Of a stretch of 64,000 nucleotides of DNA, positions 51,849 to 64,000 are shown piece by piece; within the stretch, counting starts at the first letter, position 1; every line of letters starts with the position of its first letter. The notes beneath the pieces are model-generated. The model did not search any database and was not told the DNA's origin. It was given only the letters and a program-made list of their open reading frames with translations. The stretch is taken from contig NC_044989.1 of assembly GCF_008728515.1 (NCBI RefSeq), forward strand, positions 75,045,754 to 75,109,753. Direction: 5' to 3'. The DNA is from Papio anubis. Lineage: Eukaryota; Chordata; Mammalia; Primates; Cercopithecidae. Both the position numbers and the translations under genes were made by a program.

Positions 51849-52740
51849 GTAAGTCAGCGCGGGCGGGGCGGCAGGCTGGGCTCCGGCAAAGTGGCGTGGC
51901 CTCCAGGAGTCTTTTCCTCGACCCTGCGGGGACCTGCTCCCTCCCTACTCGGGGCCCGGGACGCGGAAAAAGTTTGGGCAGCCGGGACACTCCTGGGCGC
52001 CAGGAGCCACGTCCGCTAGGCAAGGCCGGCGAGTGCGCGCCGGCGGGGAGCCGGGGTCGCGCTCCGCCTGGCGCTCTCCCTCCCTGAGCTCCCGCACGCG
52101 CTCACGCTCTCTCCCCCAACCCCTTTTTCCCTGTTACTGGAGGGGCGGGTAACCCCGCAGGTACTCAGGGATTGCTGCGCCCATGTGGGAGGGAGCCCCC
52201 TTCTGCAGCGCGAGTTCCGGCGAGAGCACGTGGAGAGAATCGTGGCTGCTGGAGGCTGCTCCGCTGCCGCGTGGGGCCGCCGGTGGCAGTCTGCGCTCGC
52301 GGACCGCCTGTAGGAGACCAGCGGTTCCCTTCTTCCCTGCGGCCCTGCGGGGGTGGGCTTGGGGAGAAGCTGACCCGGGAAGGAGTAGGAAAGGGGCAGA
52401 GGAACTCCGCCCGCCGCGCCCCCTCCCCGGAACTGTGGCGCCCGGAACTGAGGCTCGGCGAGGGGCGTCCCCCATCAACGCCCGCCCCCCCAAATCAACC
52501 TCGGGACCGCCCAGCCTCGTGTCCTCAGGGCCTGCCTCCGAGTCTCAGGGGAGGACTTTGGTTGTTACTTTCTGGTTTGCCCCAGAAGTTACTCGGAGAG
52601 GGCCAACTCTACGCGTTCCTGGATTACTTGAGATTCTTGAGATTTGTGCCTTCCGAAAATGAGCTTTTTTTTCCCTTAGGCCTCGACCTGTCTGTGCCCA
52701 CCTCGCTCTCTGCAGCTCCTTACGGCTGAGCGCTCGCCCC

Positions 52741-53600
52741 GGCCGGTTCATTTACATAAGAAAGAGCCTCAGGCCAAGCAGAGAATCTCTCATTCCCCGC
52801 CTCAGGGTATGGGGGTGGGGATGGGGCCGGGCAGGGCCAGGGGCGCGCTCAGAATTGAGTTTCTGAAATGCCTGGGATTAGGGGATTGGCTCCTGGCCCG
52901 GGCCTGGGCTACGATTTGAGGTAGGGGACAAGTTGGGAAGGGATTAGCGGGAGGGAGGTTGTTTTAGAGCTGTGAGGCAACTGTGCGTTGCTCAGTTACA
53001 TACTTGAAATTTCAATGTCTGACGGGAACATATTTTTGGGAAAATGTCTTGCCTTTATCGTTCTGTACGACAACCTGCTCATATTCCCATTCTGGCGGTC
53101 CCGAGGGCATAGGAGGCATATTAATGTAGCGATGGCACGTGAACCTCCGAGAAAAGCAGGAGTTACCCAGCCTTAAGTCTGGAGGAGCGAGCAGAGGCGG
53201 TTGGTTTACTTGGGTTTTACTGTTTGTAAATGGCTGTTATTCTCTAATTCCTGGGATGTGGCTCTGCACCTTGATTCAGTTTACTTAAAAACGTGCATTT
53301 GAGCTGGCAGGATCTTGGTAACTTCTCAACTTCCAAGAACTCTTGGGGAAGGCTATCATCTCTTGGCAAGTCCTAAAATACACAGTGAAGCATCCTTAAT
53401 CCCAGGGAGTTCTTCTCCTTTGGGGATTACCCCAGGACATTTGAATCCTTGCATAAATGTACTCAAACCAGAGGAGGGCACTAGGACTGGACACCCGTTG
53501 GAGTTATACCACTCTCAATCTTGGAATGGGGGTCATCTGTCTGCTCCCAGAGTGGAACGGGAATTAGCGAGGGTATCTGGAAATGAGTTGTAATCCCTGT
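52741..53600. other. HK2 intron 1, no gene or repeat recognised
   Basis: Downstream shoulder of the CpG island. GC falls steadily. Confidence 0.5.
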
Positions 53601-53722
53601 CTTGTGGTTTATTAACTATAGCACCCTGAGCCTCTTTGGACAGCCCGTTCGTTTCTTTCTGTAAAATGCAATAATAACAGTAGACTTGTCCACTTATGGA
53701 GTTGCGATGATTAAGCACTGCA
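53600..53722 (+). repeat. MIR fragment in HK2 intron 1
   Basis: CCTGAGCCTCTTTGGAC, then TTCTGTAAAATGCAATAATAAC, then GATGATTAAGCACTG. Confidence 0.65.
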
Positions 53723-54237
53723 GTGTGCAACTGTCATTCCTGTAGGCTTCTTTTCCCCACCCTTGCAGCCACCTGTCAGTTTCAGAAGTGTCCGAGGACC
53801 TTTGGGTGTATTTCCTCTAAACTACCAATGGGGGCAGAATTGAATCAGGCCTTTAACTCAGTAGGTGTCAGAACCTGGGATTTGACTCCCAGCTTAGTGG
53901 CAGTTACATAGAAAGCAGAGAAAAACTCAGAGAGTATCTTGGAACCATCTTTCTGAGCTGCCGTTGGAAAGAAGAATTAAGAGGGAAGACTGAAAATTTA
54001 GTATAACTTTAGAGTCTTTTGAAAAGACCTTTTGATTTGGACCCTTCTGAAATCTCCTTCTGATAAGATATTCTGGGTTGTAGTGTGAGGACAAGGAAGG
54101 CTTGGGTTCACCTGCCCAATGAGGTCACTCGTCATATCCTGATGGACAAGCCCAGTGTTTTGGGGCATGAGAGATGAGAATAAGGGTTATTTGCTCACTT
54201 TTGCCAGTTGACACTTTGGAACTCAGGAGTGACTGCA

Positions 54238-54440
54238 GAGCACCTACTATGTACCTGGCACTGTTCTAAGCTCTATAGGTATGTCAGCTTGTTAACATTC
54301 AAATCAATCCCATGAGGTAAAGACTGATTGTTATTAGCATCCCTGTTTAACTGAGGCCAAGGGGTAACTTGCCCAAGGTCACCAGCTTTTCTGTACGAGC
54401 TGGGAATTGAAGCCATGCATTTGGCTTTAGAGCACCATGC
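54238..54440 (-). repeat. MIR, near full length, in HK2 intron 1
   Basis: GAGCACCTACTATGTACCTGG, then CTGAGGCCAAGGGGTAACTTGC, then GCTGGGAATTGAAGCC. Confidence 0.85.
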
Positions 54441-54739
54441 TCTTGAGCACGTACTCGCCTGTCTCTGGGGAACGTGAGCGGGCTCCTGGCATGGGCCTGT
54501 GCCCACGCCCACTCCTGGCTGCTGGTAGCACCCCCACCCATCATGACCACAGGTGGAACTAGCTCTTCTGTTGGTTTAATAAGTGGCACCAGTACCCTCT
54601 GGCAATTCCAGCTGAGAGTCCTGGATTCATTTTCATCAACTCTCTAACTTTGTTAACTGGTCTCTGGGTTACCTTGGAGGCCTCCTAAGGGTGTCGCTAA
54701 AACTCTGGAGCCAGACTGGATCATTTCAGGAGCCCTCTA

Positions 54740-55010
54740 CAGCTCTTCATTGCCTCTCGCTTCCACCCCCCAGCTCAGCCTCATCTTCCTCTCCATGCTT
54801 TCATTCCTCTGTCTTGCCTGTTCACATTGGGTCCTTTTGCCCTTGCCATTTTTGTGGCCCTGAACTCTGCTTGGCTTCTTTCCACTTAACCCCTTCCAGC
54901 TCAAATGCGGTTTCCTCTCTTAATTTTCTTTCTGCCTCCTTCTCCCGCTCCTGGGTGCCAACATTAGTGTGTTTGAACCTTGCATGACATTTGTTTCATT
55001 CCACCATCTG
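54740..55010 (+). repeat. L2-like region in HK2 intron 1
   Basis: CATGCTTTCATTCCTCTGTC, then CAGCTCAAATGCGGTTTCC follow L2 order loosely. Confidence 0.4.
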
Positions 55011-56739
<1,729 letters not shown>

Positions 56740-57173
56740 TTTTTTTAAACATCACTTTTCAAAGATGAACTTTTCCAGTACCCAGGGGAGTTTGGGGCAA
56801 TTGGAGGTCTTTTTCCAGGGGGAATCAGAGCAACACAAACCACAGTTGGCATTGGGAGTAAGGAGATCTGATAATTGAAAGACCTTGGAGCCCCAGAAAA
56901 CTGGCTTCCTTTGTTCAGATACTTCCGGTTTAAAAAACCAAATCTTGATAAGAGGTTCCTCATTATCTATTGTCGTTGAGCTTTGAAGTCAGCAAGTTTG
57001 GTTTGTTTTCCAACACTGTATGTTGACTGTCTTTGCCTTTTCAAAGCTGTGGGGGTTGGGGTGTGGCAAATTAAATCCCACAGCTCACTGGACATGTCTT
57101 CATATCACACTCTGTGGATCACACATCATTCTTCTTTGCGCTGGAGTGGCTCTTTCTGCTTATCTCTAAAACA

Positions 57174-57240
57174 GTTTTCTCAGCCTTGGTGCTATTGACA
57201 TTTTGGGACAGATACTTTTTTTGGTGAGGGGCTATCCCAG
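57174..57240 (-). repeat. MER20 fragment
   Basis: TTTCTCAGCCTTGGTGCTATTG, then ACATTTTGGGACAGATAC. Confidence 0.65.
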
Positions 57241-57324
57241 CCTATCATAAAGAGCAAGAATGTCCACCTTACTCAGATTTCCAGAGACAAAGCCTATCTT
57301 TTAAAAATTCTTCATTTAGAGCAG

Positions 57325-57585
57325 TAGTTTTCAACTAGGAGTGATTTTGCCCCCCAGTGGACTTTGGCAGTGTCTGGAGACATTTTTGGTTGTCAAAACG
57401 GTTTGGGTGAGTGTGTGTTACATCTAGTAAGCAGAGGCAGGTTTGGATGAGTGTGTGTTACTGATATCTAGTAAGAGAGGCTAGGAATGTTGCTGAATAT
57501 CCCACCATGCACAAGATAGCTCCCCACAACAAAAAATTACCTGGCCCAAATGTCTACAGTGTCAAGTTTGAGAAACTGCTTTAGA
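57325..57585 (+). repeat. MER20 with internal 40-bp tandem duplication
   Basis: GTAGTTTTCAACTAGGAGTG, then TGCCCCCCAGTGGACTTTGG, then CCCACAACAAAAAATTACC, ending GTTTGAGAAACTGC. Units 57401-57440 and 57441-57481 repeat GTTTGG(G/A)TGAGTGTGTGTTA and the following CTAGTAAG. Confidence 0.85.
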
Positions 57586-57619
57586 AGAACATGGTCCATA
57601 CCCCCCACCCCCTTCAGTT

Positions 57620-57705
57620 TTCAAGTGTATTGCTGATGGTCATACAGCAAGTTAGTAGCCCTAGTTGGGACCAGAGCCCTGAGTTCTCAACAGTGTGCCA
57701 TGTCA
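57620..57705 (-). repeat. MIR fragment
   Basis: GATGGTCATACAGCAAGTTAG, then CCAGAGCCCTGAG. Confidence 0.65.
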
Positions 57706-58114
57706 TGGGATGGTCATAGTGGGAAATGGGCTTCTACAAAAGATGAACTTAAGATGAGGTCTACAGTTCACAGCAGTCTGCAGATGCCCACAGTCCCTTG
57801 CTGGGGGGCAGGTTTTCAGGGGACAGGAGCTAGTTGCTATTTCTGTATTCTCAACCCGAGAAATGTGGGCAATACAAGTGCTCCAGAAAGTCAGCAAAGC
57901 CAGCAAGAGAAGTCTGCTCAATTGTCCTTGGGAGATGCTCACCCTGGTGCTGCTGGAGTTTCCATGAAGGCTGGGCATGAGCCAGGCTTCCCAACAAGGC
58001 AGACATGTGAGCTGGTGTAGTGGGAGCTCAGAAGGCACTTGAGCCGGGGAGCAGAGGAGAGACGTCAGTGACATCCACTGAGGGACAGCCTGACAGTTAC
58101 TGGGAGAGGCTGTT

Positions 58115-58345
58115 TGATGAGCTGGAGTCAGGCTCCCTGGGGTTGAACTCTGGCTGTCTGCATAACATGCAGTGTGAGCTTGGGTCATTTATTCAACCTC
58201 TCCAGGCCTCAGTTTCTTTTCCTGATAAAATGTAAAGATTGTTTGGATAACACTTTAATATAGTATTTGTAAGAATGAAAGAGAAAGAGGGTTAAAAAGT
58301 GTGAAGCTCTGAGAACTGTGCCTGACATATAGTCAATGCTTTACG
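58115..58345 (+). repeat. MIR, near full length
   Basis: GGAGTCAGGCTCCCTGGGG, then GTGAGCTTGGGTCATTTATTC, then CTCAGTTTCTTTTCC, then GTGCCTGACATATAGTC. Confidence 0.82.
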
Positions 58346-58351
58346 TATTAA

Positions 58352-58616
58352 GTATTGGTACTTAACAATGGTTCAACTTAATGATTTTTTTTGACTTTAC
58401 AGTAGTGCAAAAGTGATACGCATTCAGTAGAACTTGTACTTTCGTGTTCATATAACCATTGTTTTGCACTTTCAGTACAGTATTCAGTAAATTACATGAG
58501 ATATTCAGCACTTTATTGTAAAATAAGCTTTGTGTTCGATGGTAGGTTAGGTGTATGAAATGCATTTTTGACTTACTAATCGGGACATAACCTCATTGTA
58601 AGTCGGAGCATCTGTA
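58352..58616 (-). repeat. Tigger-like (TcMar) non-autonomous DNA transposon
   Basis: GATACGCATTCAGTAGAAC, then CAGTAAATTACATGAGATATTC, then TTTTTGACTTACTAATCGGG, then CATTGTAAGTCGGAGCATCTGTA. Confidence 0.7.
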
Positions 58617-58688
58617 CATAATGAGAGACACAGTCTTAGATGTCCCACTGCACTGTCCGCCTGGGCAGGAGCAAAAAGAGGCCCTGCT

Positions 58689-59040
58689 TTACCCTGGATA
58701 ATTCCCAATAGCTTCTTTTAGAGTAAGTGGTTTCAGGTCCATTTGAGTCTCTGTCTGACATTGGATTGAATCAGAGGACAGAGAAGTCAGAAGGATGGAA
58801 AGTTCCTGAAGCCAGGGAAGAAGGATGTGCCCACCCTGCTTCTTTGTAGAGGTTTCTAAAACCTTCTTTTTCCTGGGCTTAGGAGATCCATCCTTAAGCT
58901 CTTCCTCTAAATTGCTTTTCTTCTGGTCTTCTACGGAGGTGGCACTCCCATTCGAGGTCTCTGGGATGCCTGGGACATTGCGCCTCAGGTTGAAGCATCC
59001 TTGCGATGCCGCAGGAGACACAGCCGTGCTGAATGATCAG
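58689..59040 (-). other. Unexplained ORF (about 117 codons), antisense in HK2 intron 1
   Basis: Open from just after a TGA near 59041 to the stop at 58689, with a GTG but no ATG near its start. The predicted protein is polar and lysine/glutamate rich in the middle (SVEDQKKSNLEEELKDG, PKPRKKKVLE), unlike Alu or L1 frames, and overlaps no repeat I recognise. It could be part of a processed pseudogene or an antisense transcript, or chance. Not matched to any family from memory. Confidence 0.25.
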
Positions 59041-59041
59041 T

Positions 59042-60090
59042 GTTAGTTCCAGCTCCTTTTCACTGGAGAAGCCTAACCTCTCTCTCCCCAGTAACTAACC
59101 CAGAGAAGAGCAGAGGCTTCAGAGGGCAGTTGTGGAGGCTGCTTACTTGGGATTTCGTATTCTTGTGCTGTGGAGTTTGTCATTAAATACTTGTTCACTC
59201 ATCCTCACATCTCTCCCAGACCCCAGCTTTCCACAGGGGAAATCATTTGCAGTGCCCTGTGCTGACGAGTCACAGGACCCGCCATGATAGGTTTGGCCCC
59301 ACCGACCTCTGGAATTTCACAGAAGGGAATGGCCATTCTCACATTCTTTCAGCAGATTGGGTGAGGTTCCCTGGGCATCCTGGGCTTTGGCAGACAGCTC
59401 TTTGCCTCTCATACAGCTGTTGAGCTGAGCCCAGGGTGCCCTGGGTTCTTGATGAAGCCCAGGGGGATTCTGCATGTGGAACCCATATCCTCCATCCCAC
59501 CTCTTGAACAGCCGTTGCCTTATCCACGTCAGGAGTCAGGAGTCTTGGCCCTGTTCCGGTGAACAGAGAATCTCATTTCCCCTAAAATGCTGCCCTCTTT
59601 TAGGGGTGGTCACTCATTTTGTTTGCAGATGGATCTCTAAGCATTTCCCGGACATTCTTTCCCGCCTTGGTTAAACCTTATCTCAGCATTAACCAGGAGA
59701 GTGAGTCAGGCTCTCAGAACCTGGCTCTGGAAGCCCTTGGGGCCCACCCACCTCCCGCCTACCCAGCCTTCCTGCCTTTCCACCATTTCTGCCCTGGATG
59801 CTTGGAGGTGGTCCATGTTCTTAAAAGGCCTTTTCCCAATCCCTTCCTTCTGGCATCTCCATATTGTCTGAAGGAATAAAGCCAGATGAACCATCTGACA
59901 GTTTTAATTAGGGTTAAATGAGGGCATTCGAAGCTGCCACTTTTCCTTCTTTCCCATTTGAGGGACTTCCTCTTCCTGCTTCCTGTTTCCTCCCAAATTT
60001 TTCTGTCTCAGTCCCCTCCACGAAGTCCTGTAGCCTCTTCCCATCAGCTCTATGTATAGTAACACAGGCCACCCTCAAGCTGCCCTCCAG
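59042..60090. other. HK2 intron 1, nothing recognised
   Basis: No repeat or exon signal I can name. Confidence 0.5.
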
Positions 60091-60094
60091 GTAG

Positions 60095-60240
60095 GTCCTG
60101 TTATTATCTATTATTCAGATGAGGAGACCAGGCACAGAATAGGATAGTACCTTGCCCCACGGCAAGTCAGAATCCAGACCCACACAGTCTGACTCCAGAG
60201 CCAGTGCCCTTAACCCCCAGCACAAAGCTGCAGGGACAAC
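60095..60240 (-). repeat. MIR fragment
   Basis: TTATTCAGATGAGGAGACCAGG, then CCTTGCCCCACGGCAAGTC, then GACTCCAGAGCCAGTGCCC. Confidence 0.75.
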
Positions 60241-60329
60241 TAGAGACAGTCATTTATGTTTCAGTTTCATGGGATATGAGTCAGGTATCAGCTGGGAAGG
60301 GACCTTTGGGACCACATAGTCTAAACAAA

Positions 60330-60430
60330 CCCTTCATTTTACAGTTAAGGAAACCAGATATTGCGTACTAAGGGACCAGCCCAAGCTCACATAGGATAAG
60401 CCCCAGATCTGGAACCCAGTTTCTTGATCC
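60330..60430 (-). repeat. MIR fragment
   Basis: TTCATTTTACAGTTAAGGAAACC, then GACCAGCCCAAGCTCACATAGG. Confidence 0.7.
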
Positions 60431-61319
60431 CCATCATGTTTTTTTAAAACACCATTTGTGCAGCATGAACGCTTATCATTTTAGGTGTCAGTTTCCCAAG
60501 CTCAAAGGCAGGATTTACTTAGCTGTATCTAGGGGGCTGCCCTAATTAATTGTCCAAATTGAGCCGCTTTTTAGAATGGAAGAAAGCACTGTCAGTAGTA
60601 GTTATGCCGTGAGCACAGGTGTAAACTGAGATTGTCCTGGGTAAACAGGGAAGTGTGGGTACCTTGCCTGTGGTGGGTGCGATCTTGGGGTGGATGGGGC
60701 AGACTGGGACAGACCCAGAGGCATTTGGTCCAGCAAGTGGACCGCTGGCAGCAGACAGGAGTGGGGAGTTCAGATGCCACTGTGGGACAAGAGGCTCAGA
60801 GGCAGATTCTCGTCCCTGGCCTGGGGCTGTCGAGGGGTAGGCGGAGTCTGACTTCTAGGGGACCTAGCATCCTAGGCAGGGCAGACAGGTAGACTGGGAG
60901 GAAACCATGCTGCTGCGGGGATCCCATGCAGTGTGGCGCAGGCCTGAAGAGCAAGGTCCGACATAGAGCACCTGGTCAGTCAGGAGCAGCCAGCTCTTCC
61001 CCTTCACCAAGTTACTTTTCCAACTTTTCTCTTTGGTGTTCCCATAGCCCCTTGTGTGTAACTATAACAAAGGTTTCTTGAGCACCTATTATATCTCTAG
61101 TATTGAGATAGCTGCTGCTATGACTGGAGAGAGGCCATTTGTGCTGGGCTATGGAGGGTAAGTGGGAGTTTGTTAGACAAGGGGAGGGGACATTCTGGGC
61201 AGTGAGGCCAACACACACACATTTCTAACCAAGACAAACACTCCTCAGATTCACATTGATGTATGTGATTTAAGTGATTGTAAACCCATGTTTTATTACT
61301 GTAAAAGAAGCTGCCCATT
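60431..61319. other. HK2 intron 1, mostly unassigned
   Basis: A weak L2/MIR trace (GAGCACCTATTATATCTC) lies at 61080-61097. Confidence 0.45.
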
Positions 61320-61485
61320 GCTCTGCCCTTCCCGTCAGTTTGTAATTACTTATTAATGTATCTGTCTCCTGCCAATAGACTGAGCCCCTTGCTGGCAGAG
61401 GCCGGTGTCTCCTTTATACCAGTATCCTCAGTGCCCAGCCCTGGCATGCTCAACTTGGCGCTCAGTCAATATCTGTTGGCAGGTG
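61320..61485 (+). repeat. L2 3' end
   Basis: CTGCCAATAGACTGAGCCCC, then CAGTGCCCAGCCCTGGCATG, then CTCAGTCAATATCTGTTGGC. Confidence 0.78.
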
Positions 61486-62390
61486 AACTGTGCCAGGGTC
61501 ACGTGCATCTGGGACATAAGCCCCCTGCTGCCCCGCAGTTGGAGCAGAATGTCTGAGGACAGGAGGACCCCGGACTGGGTGTCCCAAATGTCCATCTCCT
61601 AGACCCTGGACAGGTGCTGCTGCTTAAGGTCTGTCTGGCTGTAACTTGATGCAGCTGAGAGTGAGTGAGAACTGGAAGAACAGGAAGTCCTGTGACTCAC
61701 AACACTGCAACAGGATCCTGGAGGAGTGGCCCGTATGCCTCCCTGGTCAGCTCTGCGCTTACCTGCCGCCCCGGGCTTGTGAGTCTGCAGTGTGTCAGAG
61801 CTGGCATTGGCCTGAGGTGGCATGGCTGCCCTGGCGAGGATAAGTTCCTTGTCCCATCTGAAGAAGTGGCATAGCAGATCTGTCAGTTTCGGTCAGTGGG
61901 CTTTCAGAGACTTACAGAATCCATGTTCTGCCGTGTGTCTTCCCCCGGCTCATCTTTTTTTTTCTTTTTATCAGAAACATCTCGCCCTGCTCTGGCAACT
62001 TTGTAGAATAAACTTGCTGCTCTTTGTACAGCCTCAGCCTTTCCAGGAGGAGTCTGTGAGGGCATTATTATTAATGAGGTCACTGACAGCAGTTGCCTGG
62101 CTTTCCCAGGATGGGCGCACCTGTGCCCTAGGTTAGGGCACTCAGCTGGTCACTGGATGCTATAGGCCTTACAGGGACTAGGCCTGTGATTTGGGGACGC
62201 TTCTCCAAGCCTTGGTTTCCTTGTCAGAGATTTGTGGTAAAACACTGGCAAAGGAATAATGCAAAAATATGAAATTCTTTTGAAATTCAGTTGCAAGCAT
62301 GTGTCAGCACGGGGTCACTGGAAGTGTTTGCGTGGCCAGATTTAAATGATGGGTCTCTCTTTGTTTGGCCTCTTTTGACCTCTTTAATCT
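61486..62390. other. HK2 intron 1, nothing recognised
   Basis: No exon-like or repeat signal assigned. Confidence 0.5.
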
Positions 62391-62392
62391 TT

Positions 62393-62593
62393 ACGCCATT
62401 CTCCTGCCTCAGCCTCCGGAGTAGCTGGGACTACAGGCGCCTGCCACCTCGCCCGGCTAGTTTTTTGTATTTTTTAGTAGAGACGGGGTTTCACCGTGTT
62501 AGCCAGGATGGTCTCGATCTCCTGACCTTGTGATCCGCCCATCTCGACCTCCCAAAGTGCTGGGATTACAGGCTTGAGCCACCGCGCCCGGCC
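62393..62593 (-). mobile_element. Alu (YR-type) lacking its 3' ~90 bp and poly-A
   Basis: Starts abruptly at ACGCCATTCTCCTGCC and ends CGCGCCCGGCC with GGCTTGAGCCACC. The break is at the same Alu position as the fragment at 561. Confidence 0.93.
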
Positions 62594-62757
62594 TTGTTTG
62601 TTTGTTTTTAAGAGACAGGGTCTTGCACTGTTTCCCAGGCTGGAGTGCAGTGGTGTGATCATGACTCACTACAGCTTTGGCCTCCTGGCTTCAAATGATC
62701 CTCCCGCCTCAGCCTCCCAAAGAGTTAGGATTACTGGTGTGAGCCACTGTGCCTATC
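62594..62757 (-). mobile_element. AluJ-type partial, adjacent
   Basis: (TTTG)n then AGAGACAGGGTCTTGCACTG, GTGATCATGACTCACTAC, ending near GAGCCACTGTGCC. The middle of the Alu is missing. Confidence 0.85.
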
Positions 62758-63660
<903 letters not shown>

Positions 63661-64000
63661 AACAAACTTGACGGAGCTCCAAGCTTCCTGACAGTCAAGG
63701 CAAAAAGGATAGCTCTCTTTGAGTCAGTCATTTTCATCCCATCGGCCTATAACAGGAAGCACAGTGTGTCTGGGCGGCCAGACTTTCTCCTGACACTAAA
63801 CCCTACTGGGGACTGAATGGCTAGGGAAGTGTTAGTGAAAGACACAGCAGCTTTACACGGTGCAGAGGTCTGTATAGTCTTTCCTGTGAGCCCTTGATTA
63901 AAAGTGATAGAATTAAACCTGTGAAGCATTTCCTCGGGAGCTAATATAAGGTTGTAAAGGTGAGGAGCTTTCTGTTCTTGGAATTGGTAATTTCCCAGCG
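63661..64000. other. HK2 intron 1, nothing recognised
   Basis: Unassigned to the window end. Confidence 0.5.

Larger units (their letters stand above)
50985..52740. other. HK2: CpG island spanning the HK2 promoter, exon 1 and 5' end of intron 1
   Basis: Dense CpG begins around 50985, peaks between 51100 and 52100 and fades after about 52740, in contrast with the AT-rich, CpG-poor flanks. It contains no Alu or L1. Long open frames within it on both strands (for example 52172-52729) reflect lack of stop codons in GC-rich DNA and are not called genes. Confidence 0.93.

Noticed and set aside
51651..52019. 122-codon plus-strand frame containing the HK2 start
   Set aside because: It is the HK2 exon frame extended upstream through the leader and downstream through the donor site. 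Only 51786-51848 is coding.
52172..52729. 185-codon open frame downstream of HK2 exon 1
   Set aside because: It lies in the CpG island, where stop codons are rare; overlapping long frames exist on both strands (52183-52662, 52134-52493). No domain, and arginine/proline/glycine-rich as expected from GC-rich DNA.
57703..58188. 161-codon minus-strand frame in intron 1
   Set aside because: Low-complexity Ser/Pro/Cys composition, overlapped by plus-strand frames 57700-58020 and by a MIR at its end. No family recognised and no splice context.

Overview
The window is nuclear DNA of a primate, almost certainly an Old World monkey (macaque, baboon or close kin). Several young Alu copies carry the variant I associate with cercopithecoid AluYR subfamilies: a 5' end reading GGCTCAAGCCTG and a right arm reading GAGCTGAGATCCGGCC (for example at 11015-11304, 24529-24830 and 40874-41167). 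They sit among ordinary AluJ/S/Y, primate L1 and old mammalian L2, MIR, MER5, MER20 and Tigger remnants.

Only one protein-coding gene can be supported: the first coding exon of hexokinase 2 (HK2), plus strand, ATG at 51786 and a perfect GTAAGT donor at 51849. It encodes the 21-residue N-terminal helix that anchors the enzyme to mitochondria. It lies in a CpG island (about 50985-52740) with GC boxes, two CCAAT boxes, a hypoxia-response-like palindrome, a CRE half site and a weak TATA-like AATAA. Everything from 51849 to the window end is HK2 intron 1.

Bases 1 to about 50950 are 5' flanking, intergenic DNA. In order they hold: Alu, L2 and MIR debris (1-3340); a 3.4-kb antisense L1 (3385-6846); an Alu/MIR/L2 mosaic with a hAT element (6847-11310); MaLR remnants and a solo LTR7-like LTR with an intact 5-bp target duplication (11319-13897); an Alu cluster containing one badly corrupted Alu (14763-17769); MaLR LTRs and an L1 nested in an older L1 (18040-21785); mixed old repeats (22070-29911); a repeat-poor block (29925-31800); an L2 split by Tigger elements (31800-33400); a fragmented L1M carrying several Alus and a hAT element (34290-36640); and further Alu/L1M/L2/MIR mosaic up to the HK2 island. 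A stretch of about 5.4 kb around the HK2 promoter (50741-56157) has no Alu or L1.

No RNA gene, CRISPR array or operon is present, and I did not find a new biological system. The items most worth checking are local: the corrupted Alu at 15111-15427 (probable assembly error), a perfect 19-bp inverted repeat at 10917-10969, a retrotransposition-like insertion consisting of little more than an A-rich tail at 42138-42187, two 3'-truncated Alus sharing one breakpoint, the promoter motif cluster and uORF of HK2, and two unexplained ORFs.
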